Positions 1 to 10,442 of a stretch of 64,000 bases of DNA are shown piece after piece; positions within the stretch are counted from its first letter, which is position 1, and the number at the start of each line of letters is the position of its first letter. The position numbers were made by a program, and so were the translations under genes. The notes below the pieces were generated by a model that saw only the letters and a list, made by a program, of their open reading frames with translations, made no database searches and was not told the origin of the DNA. The DNA is taken from NCBI GenBank assembly GCA_023213395.1, contig CM041465.1:99455741-99519740 (forward strand), written 5' to 3'. This DNA is from Cycas panzhihuaensis (Eukaryota; Cycadophyta).

Positions 1-13
1 TATTTCCATCATT

Positions 14-26
14 TCGTATCAGAGCC
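14..26 (+). other. Primer-binding site of copia Z
   Basis: The sequence tcgtatcagagcc matches the usual copia site TGGTATCAGAGCC, complementary to the 3' end of initiator tRNA-Met, with the first bases changed. It follows the LTR end by two to three bases, as expected for first-strand priming. Confidence 0.75.
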
Positions 27-229
27 AACAATTGCTATCTTGTTGAAGTTTTTATAAAGAAGAAAGAAGATTTACTAACATTTGAGGTAGATTTACTCAC
101 AGCAAAGAGAATACTAGTTATATTTATTTTCTGCAAGTTGTTTTTAGCAAGTTTCTTATATTTTTTCATCAAGATTTACATATTATTGAGTTATATTTGT
201 GAAATAATAAAGATATTTTAGATTTCTTC

Positions 230-870
230 AGATTTGTAAAGGAGATCAGTAGCAAGCTACATTTATTCAAGTTTTTTCTCAAATTTGAGCTATATTTCTT
301 CAAGATCTATATATTTTATCATATATTTCATCATTTTTGGTAGATTCTTGTCTACTTATCTAATATTTTTCTAGATCTACGCAGGATTTAAGCTACAAGC
401 TATATTTTTTCAAAGTTTTCTTCAGATCTGAGTTATCTTTTTTTAGATCTACACATATTATCATATATTTTACTATTTTCAAGAATATTTATCTAATATT
501 TTCTCAGATTTGTGAAGGAGATCAGTAGCAAGCTACATTTTTTCAAAGTTTACTTCAAGATTTGCCATATATTTCTTAGATCTTGCATATTTTACTTTAG
601 ATCTTCTATAGTTTTCTTTAGATTTACTACATATTTTTTTAGATCTACGTATTTTACTAAATATTTGACCATTTTCTACTATATTTGGTTTAGATCTGCT
701 ATATTTCATTTCAGATCTATTTATTTCAACATTTTTTTGTATATTTGTTTTAGATCTGTGATAGTTGGTTCAAATCTACTATATTTCATTTTAGATGTGT
801 ATCGTTTTATCATATATTTGACTATATTTTTAAGTTTTTTTATAGATTTGTAATTTTTAGGGCATATTCA
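230..870 (+). repeat. AT-rich imperfect tandem repeat in the leader of Z
   Basis: A block starting ggagatcagtagcaagctac at 241 recurs at 517, giving a period of 276 bp. Inside each unit a shorter motif, roughly agatctacatattttatca, recurs every 30-60 bases with drift, and AGATCT sites are frequent. The reading frames here are repeat translations, not genes. The function is unknown; it may be a structured leader or only slippage expansion. Confidence 0.7.
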
Positions 871-3800
871 GCCTTCTGGAGAAGCATATACAATAGATCT
901 TACTTCTATAAGTCAATTACAACTACGTTTACTAGGTTCTTCATACCTTTTTTCAAATTTAAACAAATATTTCTGATATATCTACAACATATTTAAAAAT
1001 ATTTCAGATACATATACATGTATTTCATTTGTTTGATTTATTTTTTATCAAAATATTTAAAAATTATCTATTTTCATTTGTGCTCCATTGAATCAATAAA
1101 AAAAACTCAACACTTTTTGGAATACACTCATAAAATAAACTGTAGAAATATTTTTTTGAATACAAATATATATACTTCTTATTTCATTAATTTATTTTCA
1201 TCAATATATTTACAAGATCTAGCATATAGCCTAAGCAAGACTTCCTCAGCTTATACATCTTATGATATTGTACATCTTTTTCATGATATATATATTGTAT
1301 AAAGATTATTCAACTGAAAAAAAACTCAACGTTTTTTATTAGCTCATAATCAAAGCCTTTTCAGTTGAATTAGTATACAAAGCAATAGTTGCCAACAAAA
1401 GCACCCAAAGAAGCTCATATTTATAAAGAATGCCTGCTCGAAGATCACTTTCAAAGTTTTTTGGGTCAATAGAATTCAAGGACCAACATAAGCAAGTAAC
1501 TTCTTCAAACCACATTTCTTTGAAATGCTAATTTGGGTGACTTTCAAGTCCCTTTGATCTGTAAAATTTCCATCATATTGTCAACAACAAGATTAGAAAG
1601 TTTATCAAATAAATAAAATATAGGTGAGAACCTTTCCATTGGATAGCCAGTAAAAGTTATAGATTTTTTTTTTTGCTTCATGAGTTAAGAACATAACTGG
1701 AAGGATCCTTTTTTATTCCCTTCTTGAATTCAAGTAGAGCTGCCCATCACTACATTGCTTGAAAGATGTCTTTGGAAAGTTATAGACAAAGTTTCATAAG
1801 CTAAATGATTAAAAGGATGCACTTGAGCCAATGCAACTTTGAAATATCACATTGATACTTATTAACAAATATACTAAGCAAGCTTTGTGTAACAAGTTGC
1901 CCTGTTACTGTAAACCCTAGAATCATTAGAATTTCTTCTAAAGTGCTTTAGTATAATGCTTAATAACTTTAGGATACTAGTACTACTTAAAACATTCATT
2001 TCCTTTTTTTTCTAAGGTCATTCTGAATGACCTCAAGTACCTACGCTGGTTCTGGACCACCAAGAAGTTCCTTGTCTGTTTAAAGATAGACTGTTGATAT
2101 TGCATATCTCCACCAGAGTCTTTGCTAGCCAATCAAATTTCTATCTAGCCCAGCCTAACTCCAGGGCTGAAAACGACCATACTTTTCTCACAATATACAA
2201 ATGGAAACATTATCCTAAAGCATCAATGTTTGATGTATTTGGGAATCATCCAAACTCAAAACCAAATCATTCAAATCTAAAACAACAACAACGTGAAAAG
2301 CACGAGAAGAAACATAGAGAAAAATCTCAAAGGCATCCTTGCTTCATCCTTTTACAATATTTGGTTTGTCGTGTTTTCCCTCTCACCTACTATGATTCAT
2401 TATCCTGATCGACTGGTCTACCATCCTTTGTACCGCACCATTATCCTGGACATAATCTTTGTATCGAGGCATCATTCTCCTCTACTAGCCTGCCATACAA
2501 GTGGGCGACTCTCTTGCCCTAGCGTCCCCGTCTGCAGAGTACCACTCTGTCAACACTCATATTTTTTGTGCAGGCGACGTCACAGCATGATGATGCATAG
2601 GAGGGCAACGTGGTGACGAAAAGAGTAGTGCAGCGGTGGCCCATTCATGTTTTAAAATTTTCAAACCTTTTTTTTTTTTTTTATAAATAAAGTTTGAAAA
2701 AATTAAATTAAATTGTATATTTTTTTAGAATCCAAGGTTTAAGGGCTAAACCCCCTTCGATCTCAGCCCATGGCTTCATGTCTCCTCACATGACCATTAA
2801 CTCTATTAAAAGGGGCTAACAAAAGTTAAAACCTTTTTTTTTTCTTTTTCTTTTTTTTTTAATTTTTAACTTTATACAGGGTTATTAGCAATTATTTTGC
2901 CATAACTCCTCAATGAGGCATTGGTTTTTGACGAAACTAGTTTCATTACGTCAAAAATTTTTCGTAGATCGATTTGTCATATGACCAATTTGGTGCTAAT
3001 TTGACCCTATTTCAGTCGATTTAAAGTCAATCATTTATTTTTAGAGCTTTTTTTAAACTTTTTACAAAATAACATGTTCAACTGATTATATTTTATTACT
3101 AGGTGACTATTTTCTACCCAGATCTATTCTATAATGATCTACTTTCAATAAAATTCAATACCAACTATTTATTTTAATTTTTAAAATTTATTTTGATCAT
3201 TATTTTAATTGTCAAAAGTGGCACTTTTGTGGTTTTTAACATATTCACATAAAAGTACTTATTGTCATTTCTGCTATAATTTCTCTATTTTATATCAGAA
3301 TTCAGTCTCATCAATTTTGTTAGGAATCTAACTCAACCCTCTTTGATCTGACATAGTTTTTATACATTTTAATATATTTTTGATGATTTTCAAAAGCACT
3401 AAATTAGAGGTACTTAATACCCTCTAACCTACCATATTTACATATTTACCTTTATTATTTCGTAAAACTTTCAACTGAAAATATATGAAGTGGCTCTATA
3501 AACTTTGTGTCCATTTTTCATCATTCTATAAGTATTTTATTAATATTTTTATGCTATTTTGAGCTCCCTACTCTTGTTTAGCCTCAAAAGAAGGCCTATA
3601 CCTTTGGATAATTCAAAACTTGACTTATAAGAACCCTTTTTAAAACAGTCAATTCCATTGAATACATATTTTATTAATCTTTATACTGGTGAAGTTTCAT
3701 ATTATTCTAACATCATTTAATACATCTTTGAAGCTATCAAACTTGAGGTTATCCTCTAAACCTTTCTTTTAAGGAGTACAATATTTTTTTGTTGAAAAGT

Positions 3801-4404
3801 TTCTTCATATTCTTTATATTTCAAAGTGAGAATACACATATAAATTTCTGTTTCAGCATTATATATTATCATCAAGGCTAAGGATTTATTGCGTTAAAAT
3901 GTTGTATTTATTCATTTAAAGAAAATCAAAAGGTTAAGATCTTATTTTAGATTTGCATATTTAAAAGGATTTATTATATTTAAATTTGCTCACATATTTA
4001 TTATATTTCAAGTCTTATATGAATTTATATCTTATAAGGTTGTCATTTATTCATAAGGTATACATATACTGAAAAGCATTTTACTTATCATTATTGAAAG
4101 GATCAAAAGCTTAAAGAATTTTTTATTTATCATTAAAGCTACATTTTAGATTTGTATAGCTAAAAGGATCTTTATTATATTCAAATTTGCTTATATATTC
4201 ATTATTTCCTTATTGCACCTATAAAGGTTGCATATAGTTCATTCATTTTCAAAAGGTCAGTTTCTTATTTGTATTCACTTTCTAAAGGGCATTACATTTC
4301 TTTTAAAAACTTTATTTGAAATCATATATATTCATTAGTTTATTGACCTTTTTGACTTGATAATAGCATATTTCATTTATGAACTAAAGTTTTTTTTTGA
4401 TAAA
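871..4404 (+). other. Long AT-rich leader of copia Z without a recognisable gene
   Basis: About 3.5 kb of AT-rich sequence lies between the tandem repeat and gag. A less AT-rich stretch at about 2090-2640 has two short overlapping ORFs on the + strand with no family I recognise. T-runs lie near 2670 and 2835. A 12-bp palindrome (gaaactagtttc) lies near 2935. No copia domain can be read on either strand. The leader is far longer than the usual few hundred bases and may include captured or rearranged DNA. Confidence 0.5.
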
Positions 4405-4854
4405 ATGGCAATCAACCAAGATCAAGCATAATTTTCCATTTTTGATGGCCATAATTTTTCACTATGGTATATGATTATAAAAAACTATTTTATTATACAT
4501 GACCTTTGGAAATATTTGCAATATAAATGTGATCTTAGTATTAAAGAAAATTTTAAAAAAGATAATAAAGTCCTAGGATTATTATTTTGTACTATTCATG
4601 ATGATGTCTTTTCAAAAGTTTCTGAATTAACAACTTCTAAATCTGTATGGGATATTTTGATTTCTACTTATGGGGGAGATACCCTCAATGTATTTGATGT
4701 TATTTTTGATGAGCATGTGAGACAGGTGACAAAACATGTGAATTATAATGACAACACCCAAGAAGATTCAGATCAAATACAGGACCAACTTACTACACAA
4801 GTATCTGATCCTCCATTTGAGGGGGAGAATGAATCCTATAATACGACATCATAG
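4405..4854 (+). pseudogene. gag: Copia gag (UBN2/DUF4219-like) of element Z
   Basis: The ATG at 4405 starts a frame of 150 codons with one in-frame TAA at codon 9, where CAA (Gln) is likely. The text FDGHNFSLWYMIIKNY followed by HDLWKYL is the typical start of plant copia Gag. KSVWDILISTYGGD is the later conserved block, where families usually have W..L...Y. No CCHC zinc knuckle is present: the frame ends in an acidic, Gln-rich tail. Gag would form the virus-like particle. Apart from codon 9 the frame is open, which is the best-preserved gag in the window. Confidence 0.75.
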
Positions 4855-5148
4855 AAATATGATGATTTGACATTTGTTCATAATACAAAGTCTTTAAAAG
4901 ATAAAGTTCAAGTTTAAAGTTTTTTTAATGCTCAAGTTGTTAAAGTCAAAGTTGCAGCTATTCATCTTTGTACAAATCAAGCTTCATTTAATTACAGTTT
5001 TTTTACACCACTTCATGATAGGACATATATTGTTATAAGGATAAAGCAAATTGATAATGATTAAGTTAAGAGACAGATTTTGAAAGTTTTTTTCAAATAC
5101 AAATTTCATAAGTTCAAAGAGAAGATACAAGTGTTCGTGATGACCATT
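4855..5148 (+). other. Short region between gag and the polypurine tract of Z
   Basis: About 300 bp with scattered stops in all frames. No integrase, RT or RNase H motif is readable, so pol is absent rather than merely decayed. Confidence 0.55.
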
Positions 5149-5159
5149 AAGGGGAAGAA
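5149..5159 (+). other. Polypurine tract of copia Z
   Basis: The run aaggggaagaa lies directly before the TG that opens the 3' LTR. This is the expected second-strand primer. Confidence 0.75.
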
Positions 5160-5604
5160 TGTTGGAGTTAATAGTCATCACTCCACTCCCACCTTCTAAT
5201 TAGGGGAGCACACCTCATCATCTTCAATTTACACATGTGGGTGCTCAACATGTGTAGGTAAGTTAAGGCAAGTTAATATTAATTTGAGTTAAGTTTACTT
5301 CAAGTTAAGTTAGTATTATTTTGATGTAATTTAAATTTTAGGGGTTGAGGAGTTTCCCTCCTCCCCCAAATTATAAATATTGAGGGGTGTGCAACCCTAG
5401 AGTCTTAAGACACCGCCCATATTGGAAAATCTGTAAAGCTTTCTCTTTACAATGGATTGAATATAAGGAGTTTTTAGTTTATACTACAACAATATATTGA
5501 AATATTAATGTATTGAAGATTAGTTTATGTTCTACCCTATTCTCCTGTAATTCTATTTCCTTTATTTGGTATCAAAGCTACTTAGGGCTATATTATTTCC
5601 ATCA
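5160..5604 (+). repeat. 3' LTR of copia Z (445 bp)
   Basis: It starts TGTTGGAGTTAATAG and ends TTATTTCCATCA, so it has TG...CA ends. Its last bases equal bases 1-11 of the window. A TATA box (TATAAATA) lies at 5372-5379, fitting a Pol II promoter about 210 bp into the LTR. The flank begins gtcct; the matching target duplication would lie left of the window. Confidence 0.8.
5372..5379 (+). promoter_or_regulatory. TATA box in the LTR of copia Z
   Basis: The octamer TATAAATA sits mid-LTR in a run of C and A, at the usual U3 position. Inferred to drive element transcription. Confidence 0.5.
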
Positions 5605-5814
5605 GTCCTAAGTTGTCATAGGTTAAATGGTGGTCATAAGGACAAGAAGAGGTAGGCAAACTAAGCATCCTAACCATGTAAGTAATAATGCCACACAAAA
5701 TATATCTACTAAATATCTCATTGCATCTTAAAGTAAATAAGGAGTAAGGTTAAAGATATACCTATACCTACCTAAGAGACACCATCCATGTCTATTTCTA
5801 GTAGTCAGGAGATA
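5605..5814 (-). repeat. 3' LTR of Tat A, U3 end only
   Basis: The sequence from gtcctaagttgtcatagg to tcaggagata parallels the LTR ends at 15360, 52177 and 62396. The expected terminal aaaca is degraded to agata. The rest of the LTR lies beyond copia Z. Confidence 0.7.
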
Positions 5815-5830
5815 CTATCCCCTCAGCAGT
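5815..5830 (-). other. Polypurine tract of Tat A
   Basis: On the + strand ctatcccctcagcag follows the LTR end. Its reverse complement is a G-rich purine run like those next to the LTRs of B (15361), E (52178) and F (62397). Confidence 0.6.
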
Positions 5831-6505
5831 AGACCCTCATCACTCGGAAGCATCTAAAAATAATGAATGCTCTCAACACAAAAGATTAGTATCATCTACT
5901 AATTTAAAAAGTATCATTATCTAAGGAGAGTGGCAGGTACAGTGGCTAATCATGTGGATAAGGAAGGAGGAGGACCGACATAGGGGTTGCCTATGTGTCA
6001 CCTTAGAATCTAGCATGAAGGAATAAGAGGAGGGATTACCCCCATCACACCTATGCAAAATGAGTGATATGAAAGGTCATGAGCATAATCAATAAGTAAA
6101 TATAAGCAAGAGATATATACATATGGAAAATCAAAGGATAAGGGCCTCATGCCATGGATGGTATGAGAGGCAGGGTGAAGAAACAAACTTGGTAGTCACC
6201 ATAGTTTAACCTTATTACTGGCCTACTTTTAGAGGTGTGAAGGGATCACAATGAGAGAAAGGATAATCTTAGAGCCTAGGTGATTAGGTGACCTGCTAGG
6301 CTACCTAGGAAGGATCGTCCAAGAGAACGAGATAATACTCGAGGATGCAATAGACAAGGATATTTGCCTTGACATTTAGATCTCAGGGGATGTGTTGAAT
6401 ATACATAGAAGAGAAGCAAGAAAAAAGGGAGCTAATAGTCAAAGTAAGGGCTCTCAATCATGGGAAATACACCTGGTAAACTTAGGTTAGTTGTGACACA
6501 ATGAT
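5831..6505 (-). other. 3' untranslated region of Tat A
   Basis: No ORF can be supported. The block near 6192-6240 (tagtcaccatagtttaacct) is kept in B (15750), E (52560) and F (62715). That conservation suggests an element-wide non-coding segment between RNase H and the polypurine tract. Confidence 0.5.
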
Positions 6506-6727
6506 CTAAGAGTCGTAGTAGAGGATGATAGGGTCATGGTGAAAGTGAAGTGCATTAGTAAGGGCCTTGATAACAACTATGTATTCAACTTCGTTGTTCT
6601 TGGCCTTAGGTAGAAAGATTCTAGAGTGCATATAATTGTATCCAGAGGTATCATAGAGGATCCACGCAGTAGCAGAAGGTCTGAAATTTCCATGACTTCC
6701 TCTGTCAGTGAAGATGAGTAGTACCAT
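6506..6727 (-). pseudogene. Archaeal-type RNase H (aRNH) of Tat A
   Basis: On the - strand IFTDRGSHGN, then LPKAKNNEVEYIVVIKAL, then LYYDS form a type-I/archaeal-like RNase H fold. The acidic residues expected at the active site are visible: Asp in FTD, Glu in NNEVEY, Asp in YYDS. Such a second RNase H is known from the plant Tat lineage, in addition to the one fused to RT. It would remove RNA from RNA-DNA hybrids during reverse transcription. The frame is open for 73 codons; the C-terminal part is lost. Confidence 0.75.
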
Positions 6728-6730
6728 AGT

Positions 6731-7294
6731 AAAATAATGGAGTTTATATCAAGTGATAAAGGAGGCAGTGATGGTAAGGTTAAAATATAAATGAAAGAAA
6801 AAGTAGATAGTGACAGGGCTACAATAGCTCAGAAGGCTATAAATATAGATCATAAGAGGATAGTACAGCCTTAGAAGAGGGCTACCGGGTTTAAGAAAGG
6901 CTTACCCGATGAAAAGTATGAAAAAGGATAACAAGTAAGCCATTTTAGGGCTCTTAGGGATTGTAAAAGGGCCAATGGAGGCTAAGAGGGGAGGAGGCAC
7001 TTCCCCTAAGAGCCTTAAAGGCTCGAATGAATAGCAAAAATAGATTTAGGATATTAAAATGAGTCAAAGGAGTATAAACATAGACATGTTTTAGAGTATC
7101 ACAAGAAATAAGACAAAGGGGACCTTTAGGAGACTGAAAGGGTCATCATAAATGCACTAGAAGGGAGTAAAACAGAGGCTATAGGAGTGAAACAAGGGTT
7201 GGACCCTAAAGACAAAGTGAATGAGGGTAAAGATATGATCTTGAGGGTTTTCATAACAAAGAGAAAGGAGGAGGTGCCCCCTGGGAACCCCACA
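6731..7294. other. Non-coding spacer between aRNH and the antisense promoter in Tat A
   Basis: No ORF can be supported on either strand. The stretch aligns loosely with 16300-16850 in B and 53100-53640 in E. Confidence 0.45.
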
Positions 7295-7302
7295 TATATA
7301 AA
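7295..7302 (+). promoter_or_regulatory. TATA box of the antisense gene in Tat A
   Basis: TATATAAA lies about 710 bp before the antisense gene. The same box is found at the homologous place in B (16854) and F (63761), within a block that also keeps ttcattttca about 25-30 bp downstream. The orientation is +, opposite to gag-pol. Inferred to be a Pol II promoter; no transcript evidence is available here. Confidence 0.55.
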
Positions 7303-8007
7303 GAGGATAAAGGTGAAAATGGAGTTCATTTTCACAAGGCCCATGAGAGATATGGAGCCCTATCCTTTACGTAGTGAGGCCTCACTAGCATTTAGGAGTA
7401 CCTAGTAGGAGATCTAACTATTGGATCGATGAGTGGAGACAACCATCAGGACCATAGTGATGAGATGGTGGTAATCAGGCCGGATCTAGTGACTGGATTA
7501 TCCCTTAGCTATTCCATTTCATTAATTACATTTAATATCTTTCTTATAATTTTAGAGATTATTTTTAACCCCATAAGGGTGAATTGGGGCCTCCTGGAGC
7601 ACAAATGAGGCCCAAGAAGGAGGAGGACTAAGGCATTAGGTAGCCCTGGTCCCAGTGGACCAAGTTTGGTCCACTTAGAATTTTTTCCTTTTGAGTTTTT
7701 AAGGAACCTTGTTATCCTTTTTAGGGAGGGAATCCATGGCTCTATGATAAATATCATGATGCCACAAAGTTTCCAATAGGACTGCCAAGAAAATAGAAAT
7801 TTCTTATTGGGGCCCATATTAATATCTGTGATACTACATATTTTGATGCAAGGCAGAGGATGGATAGGAGAGAAAAAAAAAAAGGCCCCACTAGATGGGC
7901 TTGCTTAATCTAATAGAGCATAAGCCATCCAGGGGGGAGTATGGCACATGGCAGGGTGAATTTGGAAGTTTTCTAATTGATTTTTAGTTGTCTACCAGCT
8001 ATCATCA
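7303..8007 (+). other. Leader of the antisense gene in Tat A
   Basis: The first 220 bp are clearly shared with B, E and F. Further down, a block near 7800-7850 is shared with E near 54135-54190. No long frame exists. It may be an untranslated leader; acceptor-like tttttag near 7985 leaves room for another intron. Confidence 0.4.
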
Positions 8008-9800
8008 TGGTTGACAACTATGAAAACATCGGTATGGCAATGATGAGTCTTATAGAGATGATGTCAAGGTAGGAGAGGATAACCTTACAATATTATAGGC
8101 TCCTAAAGGTCATCAAGATGCCTCAGTATACATCTAACTAGCATCTCTTAGTCAACATAGTCTCTTATTGGGACAGACAGAGGCATGTGTTCCACCTCCC
8201 ATAGGTGGGAGATATTACTACCATACCCAGGGATGTTAGGGGGATATTGGTTATACCATAAGGGGGAATGCCAACATCACTAAGTATATTACCCAATATA
8301 GATACTACCCACAGGGAGGTAGCTAGGTTCTTTACAGGATGGGTTAGATGGGATTAACGAGGAGTCTTGGTTTAGGCCATGGTTTTATCTAGGGTTCCTT
8401 GTATGAGGAAGCTTGTCACACTAGCTATTTTATTCCAAATTTCCCAGAAATAGAACTACAAGGATATTCTAGGAGGTTGGATGGCCACCATATAGAGGTG
8501 CAAGATAGGAAAAAGGTTTGACTGGACTACCCTAATAGTAGCCAACTTGACAGCACAACTTAGTCAGATACAAGTAGCTAGGAGAGGAGATTTCTCCTAT
8601 TGCATATTACTACAATGTTATTTTTTTGATTACTTTGGAGCGGTGGCACCATCAAGAGGACCACACCCAATCTCAGCCAGGTCCCAATGGTACATAGGTG
8701 CTAGACAAGGTTTAGAGAGATCGAGGACTAGGTCCACTTGCAGTGATTGGTGGTAGCAACATCACTAGACTTATTGACCCTAACAAACTTCATAGTAGAT
8801 CCTTATCAAGTGATCCACTGGGAGAGTGATGGTGAGGGCAAAGAGCTGGGGGATAATCCCGATGAGGATAATGATAATGATGGAGGAGATAAACAGTATG
8901 GAGAAGGACCATCGAGAGCTACAAGAGGTGAGGTAGGTCCATCATCACCAATAGAGGGAGATAGGCCATCACCAAGACTAGTAGACAGAGAGGGAGCTAC
9001 ATGAGGAGCTCCAACAATAGTGGTAGCTATGGTAGTGGTAGCAGAGGTAGCAATAGTTGTTACAGATAGAGAGATCACTAGAGAGGAGGGATTAGATAGA
9101 GGAGATACTATAGAAGCCCAGGTGGTGGGCAAGGTAGTGCTGAAGTCTGAGGAGATAGAGGTAGTAGCAGGGGGAGCTACTGTAAGAGGTGATCATCTGG
9201 GTAGAGGAGGTAGTCATCCTAGGAGGTGAGATCCCATCCTAACTTGATGTCCTTTCAATCACTCACTACTTCTCTAGATAATTTTATTTAGATTTTTATG
9301 CTTTCATACATGTATAGTGGACTAACACATAGTATGTGTGATTTGGGAGGGAGAGAAGAGATGATGAGATTACTGGAGGTGATAGTTTGTAAGCTATTCC
9401 CTTAGGTTTATACAGAGGGACAACCTCTTATACTGGCTAGTAAGGAGCCTTGATCAGTAGGCCATATACAATGACATTCATCCCACTAATCTAAGCTAGG
9501 GACATATGGGTGGCAAAGTCCTAAGAGCTCCAGGCAAGGGTTGGATAACTGTAGGGTACCATGGATAGACTTTAGGTGGAGAGGGATTAGTTGCTAGCTG
9601 AGAGAGACACCCTATAGCGATAGGTTCAAGTACTAGAGGCTTTGGGAGGAGGAGCAATAGGTGGGGATGCAGATAGCATGTTCTAGATCACCATGCTAGA
9701 GGAGAGGCTATGAGGAGTAGAAGGAGAGAGGGATCATATCTAAGCTAGATATGACCAACTGGTGGAGCAAATCACAACTAGGTCATCACATAGTAGATCA
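8008..9800 (+). pseudogene. Antisense extra gene of Tat A: plant-mobile-domain-like exon 1, intron, coiled-coil exon 2
   Basis: Exon 1 (8008-9225) begins MVDNYENIGMAMMSLIEMM. Near 8184 it reads HVFHLP, a stop, then VGDITTIPRDVRGIL, resembling the plant mobile domain pattern FHLP.GE.T.T..DV..lLG. Later come FDYFGAVAP and an acidic run at 8820-8900. Exon 2 (9350 on) reads MMRLLEVIVCKLFP. Frames change at least three times (8008, 8547 and 8747 are different frames) and there are many TAG/TAA stops, so the copy is dead. The start is the first ATG of the block shared with E and is uncertain. Extra antisense ORFs are known from plant Tat elements; the protein's role is unknown. It is cut off downstream by copia C. 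Confidence 0.6.
9226..9349 (+). other. Intron of the antisense gene in Tat A (124 bp)
   Basis: The donor ggag|gtgaga is identical to that of element E (55530). The acceptor region tttgggag corresponds to tttggtag in E and ttgtag in B, so the expected TAG has changed to GAG here. After the acceptor, two bases and then an open frame follow, the same phase as in B and E. Confidence 0.6.
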
Positions 9801-9962
9801 TATACATATACTACAACATCAACCTAGAAGAGGCCTTGGGATGAGGAGAGTAAGGTATAGAGCTTGCAGCAATGCCATAAGAGCCTGGCAAGTATGTGGT
9901 CCCCTGCTAAGGGATCCCACAGATGAGGGGACGATACCCCTTGAGGGCATAGTGTTGAGGAG

Positions 9963-10356
9963 TGTTAGATATTTTAAACACTTTGTAAGTGTTACATGGG
10001 TATAGGTGTTACACATGAGCCCCTTTTTTGGTGTCTTATAGGGGTCTTTTGCTGGCCCATAGTTTATGCCCATTATATTGTAAAACTGCAAGGTGGTATC
10101 TTATAATGTTGTGTCTATATATTCTTATGTAATGACACATGTAACATGATATAATTGTGGATGAGTTGAGGAGAAGAGTTAGGGTTCATTCATATCTATA
10201 ATTCTTTAGTTGTTACTCAAATTAATGAAAGGTCTATACTTAAACCTGAATCTCCTAGTGTTCTTTGTTGAGTGCTTGATTTGTTTATGTTATTTATTCT
10301 TTGCACGGTTTAGAGTTCTATTATCACATTACTTTTATGGTTATATTTTCTATTCA
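9963..10356 (+). repeat. 5' LTR of copia C (about 394 bp)
   Basis: It starts TGTTAGATATTTTAAACAC and ends CTATTCA two bases before the primer-binding site. A TATA-like ctatatat is near 10115. No 3' partner exists in the window, so the ends rest on TG/CA and on the position of the primer site. Confidence 0.7.
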
Positions 10357-10358
10357 AT

Positions 10359-10372
10359 TGGTATTAAAGCTA
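10359..10372 (+). other. Primer-binding site of copia C
   Basis: tggtattaaagcta differs from the initiator-Met site TGGTATCAGAGC by changes including C to T and G to A. Confidence 0.7.
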
Positions 10373-10442
10373 AGGGTTTTAGTTTTGTGGGAAGTTATTT
10401 AGTAAGTGGGAGCCTTATACGGTGAACTTAAGTGTGAATATC

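Larger units (their letters stand above)
1..5604 (+). mobile_element. Non-autonomous Ty1/copia element Z, gag only (5' LTR mostly outside the window)
   Basis: Bases 1-11 (tatttccatca) equal the last bases of the LTR ending at 5604, so the window opens at the very end of the 5' LTR. A primer-binding site follows, then a leader of about 4.4 kb, a copia gag ORF, a polypurine tract and a 445-bp 3' LTR. Between gag and the tract there are only about 300 bp and no protease, integrase or reverse transcriptase. The element must have moved using proteins supplied in trans. This is the layout of gag-only non-autonomous elements (TR-GAG type), although this one is long. The sequence after 5604 matches the 51970 region, which is Tat LTR, so Z is inserted in the 3' LTR of Tat element A. 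Confidence 0.8.
5605..9962 (-). mobile_element. Ty3/gypsy Tat-like element A, 3' part
   Basis: Read on the - strand the order is: antisense gene region, archaeal-type RNase H, polypurine tract, start of the 3' LTR. All parts align with the same parts of B, E and F. Copia Z cuts its 3' LTR on the left and copia C cuts it at 9962. Gag, protease, RT and integrase of A are not in this window. Confidence 0.75.

Noticed and set aside
512-1302. Two + strand ORFs of 113 and 94 codons rich in Phe, Tyr and Ile
   Set aside because: They are translations of the AT-rich leader repeat and its neighbourhood; no domain, biased composition.
8806-9132. Ser/Pro/Thr-rich - strand ORF of 108 codons, with a similar one at 55147-55329
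   Set aside because: It is the complement of the acidic, Gly-rich part of the antisense exon 1; the + strand frame joins conserved blocks on both sides.
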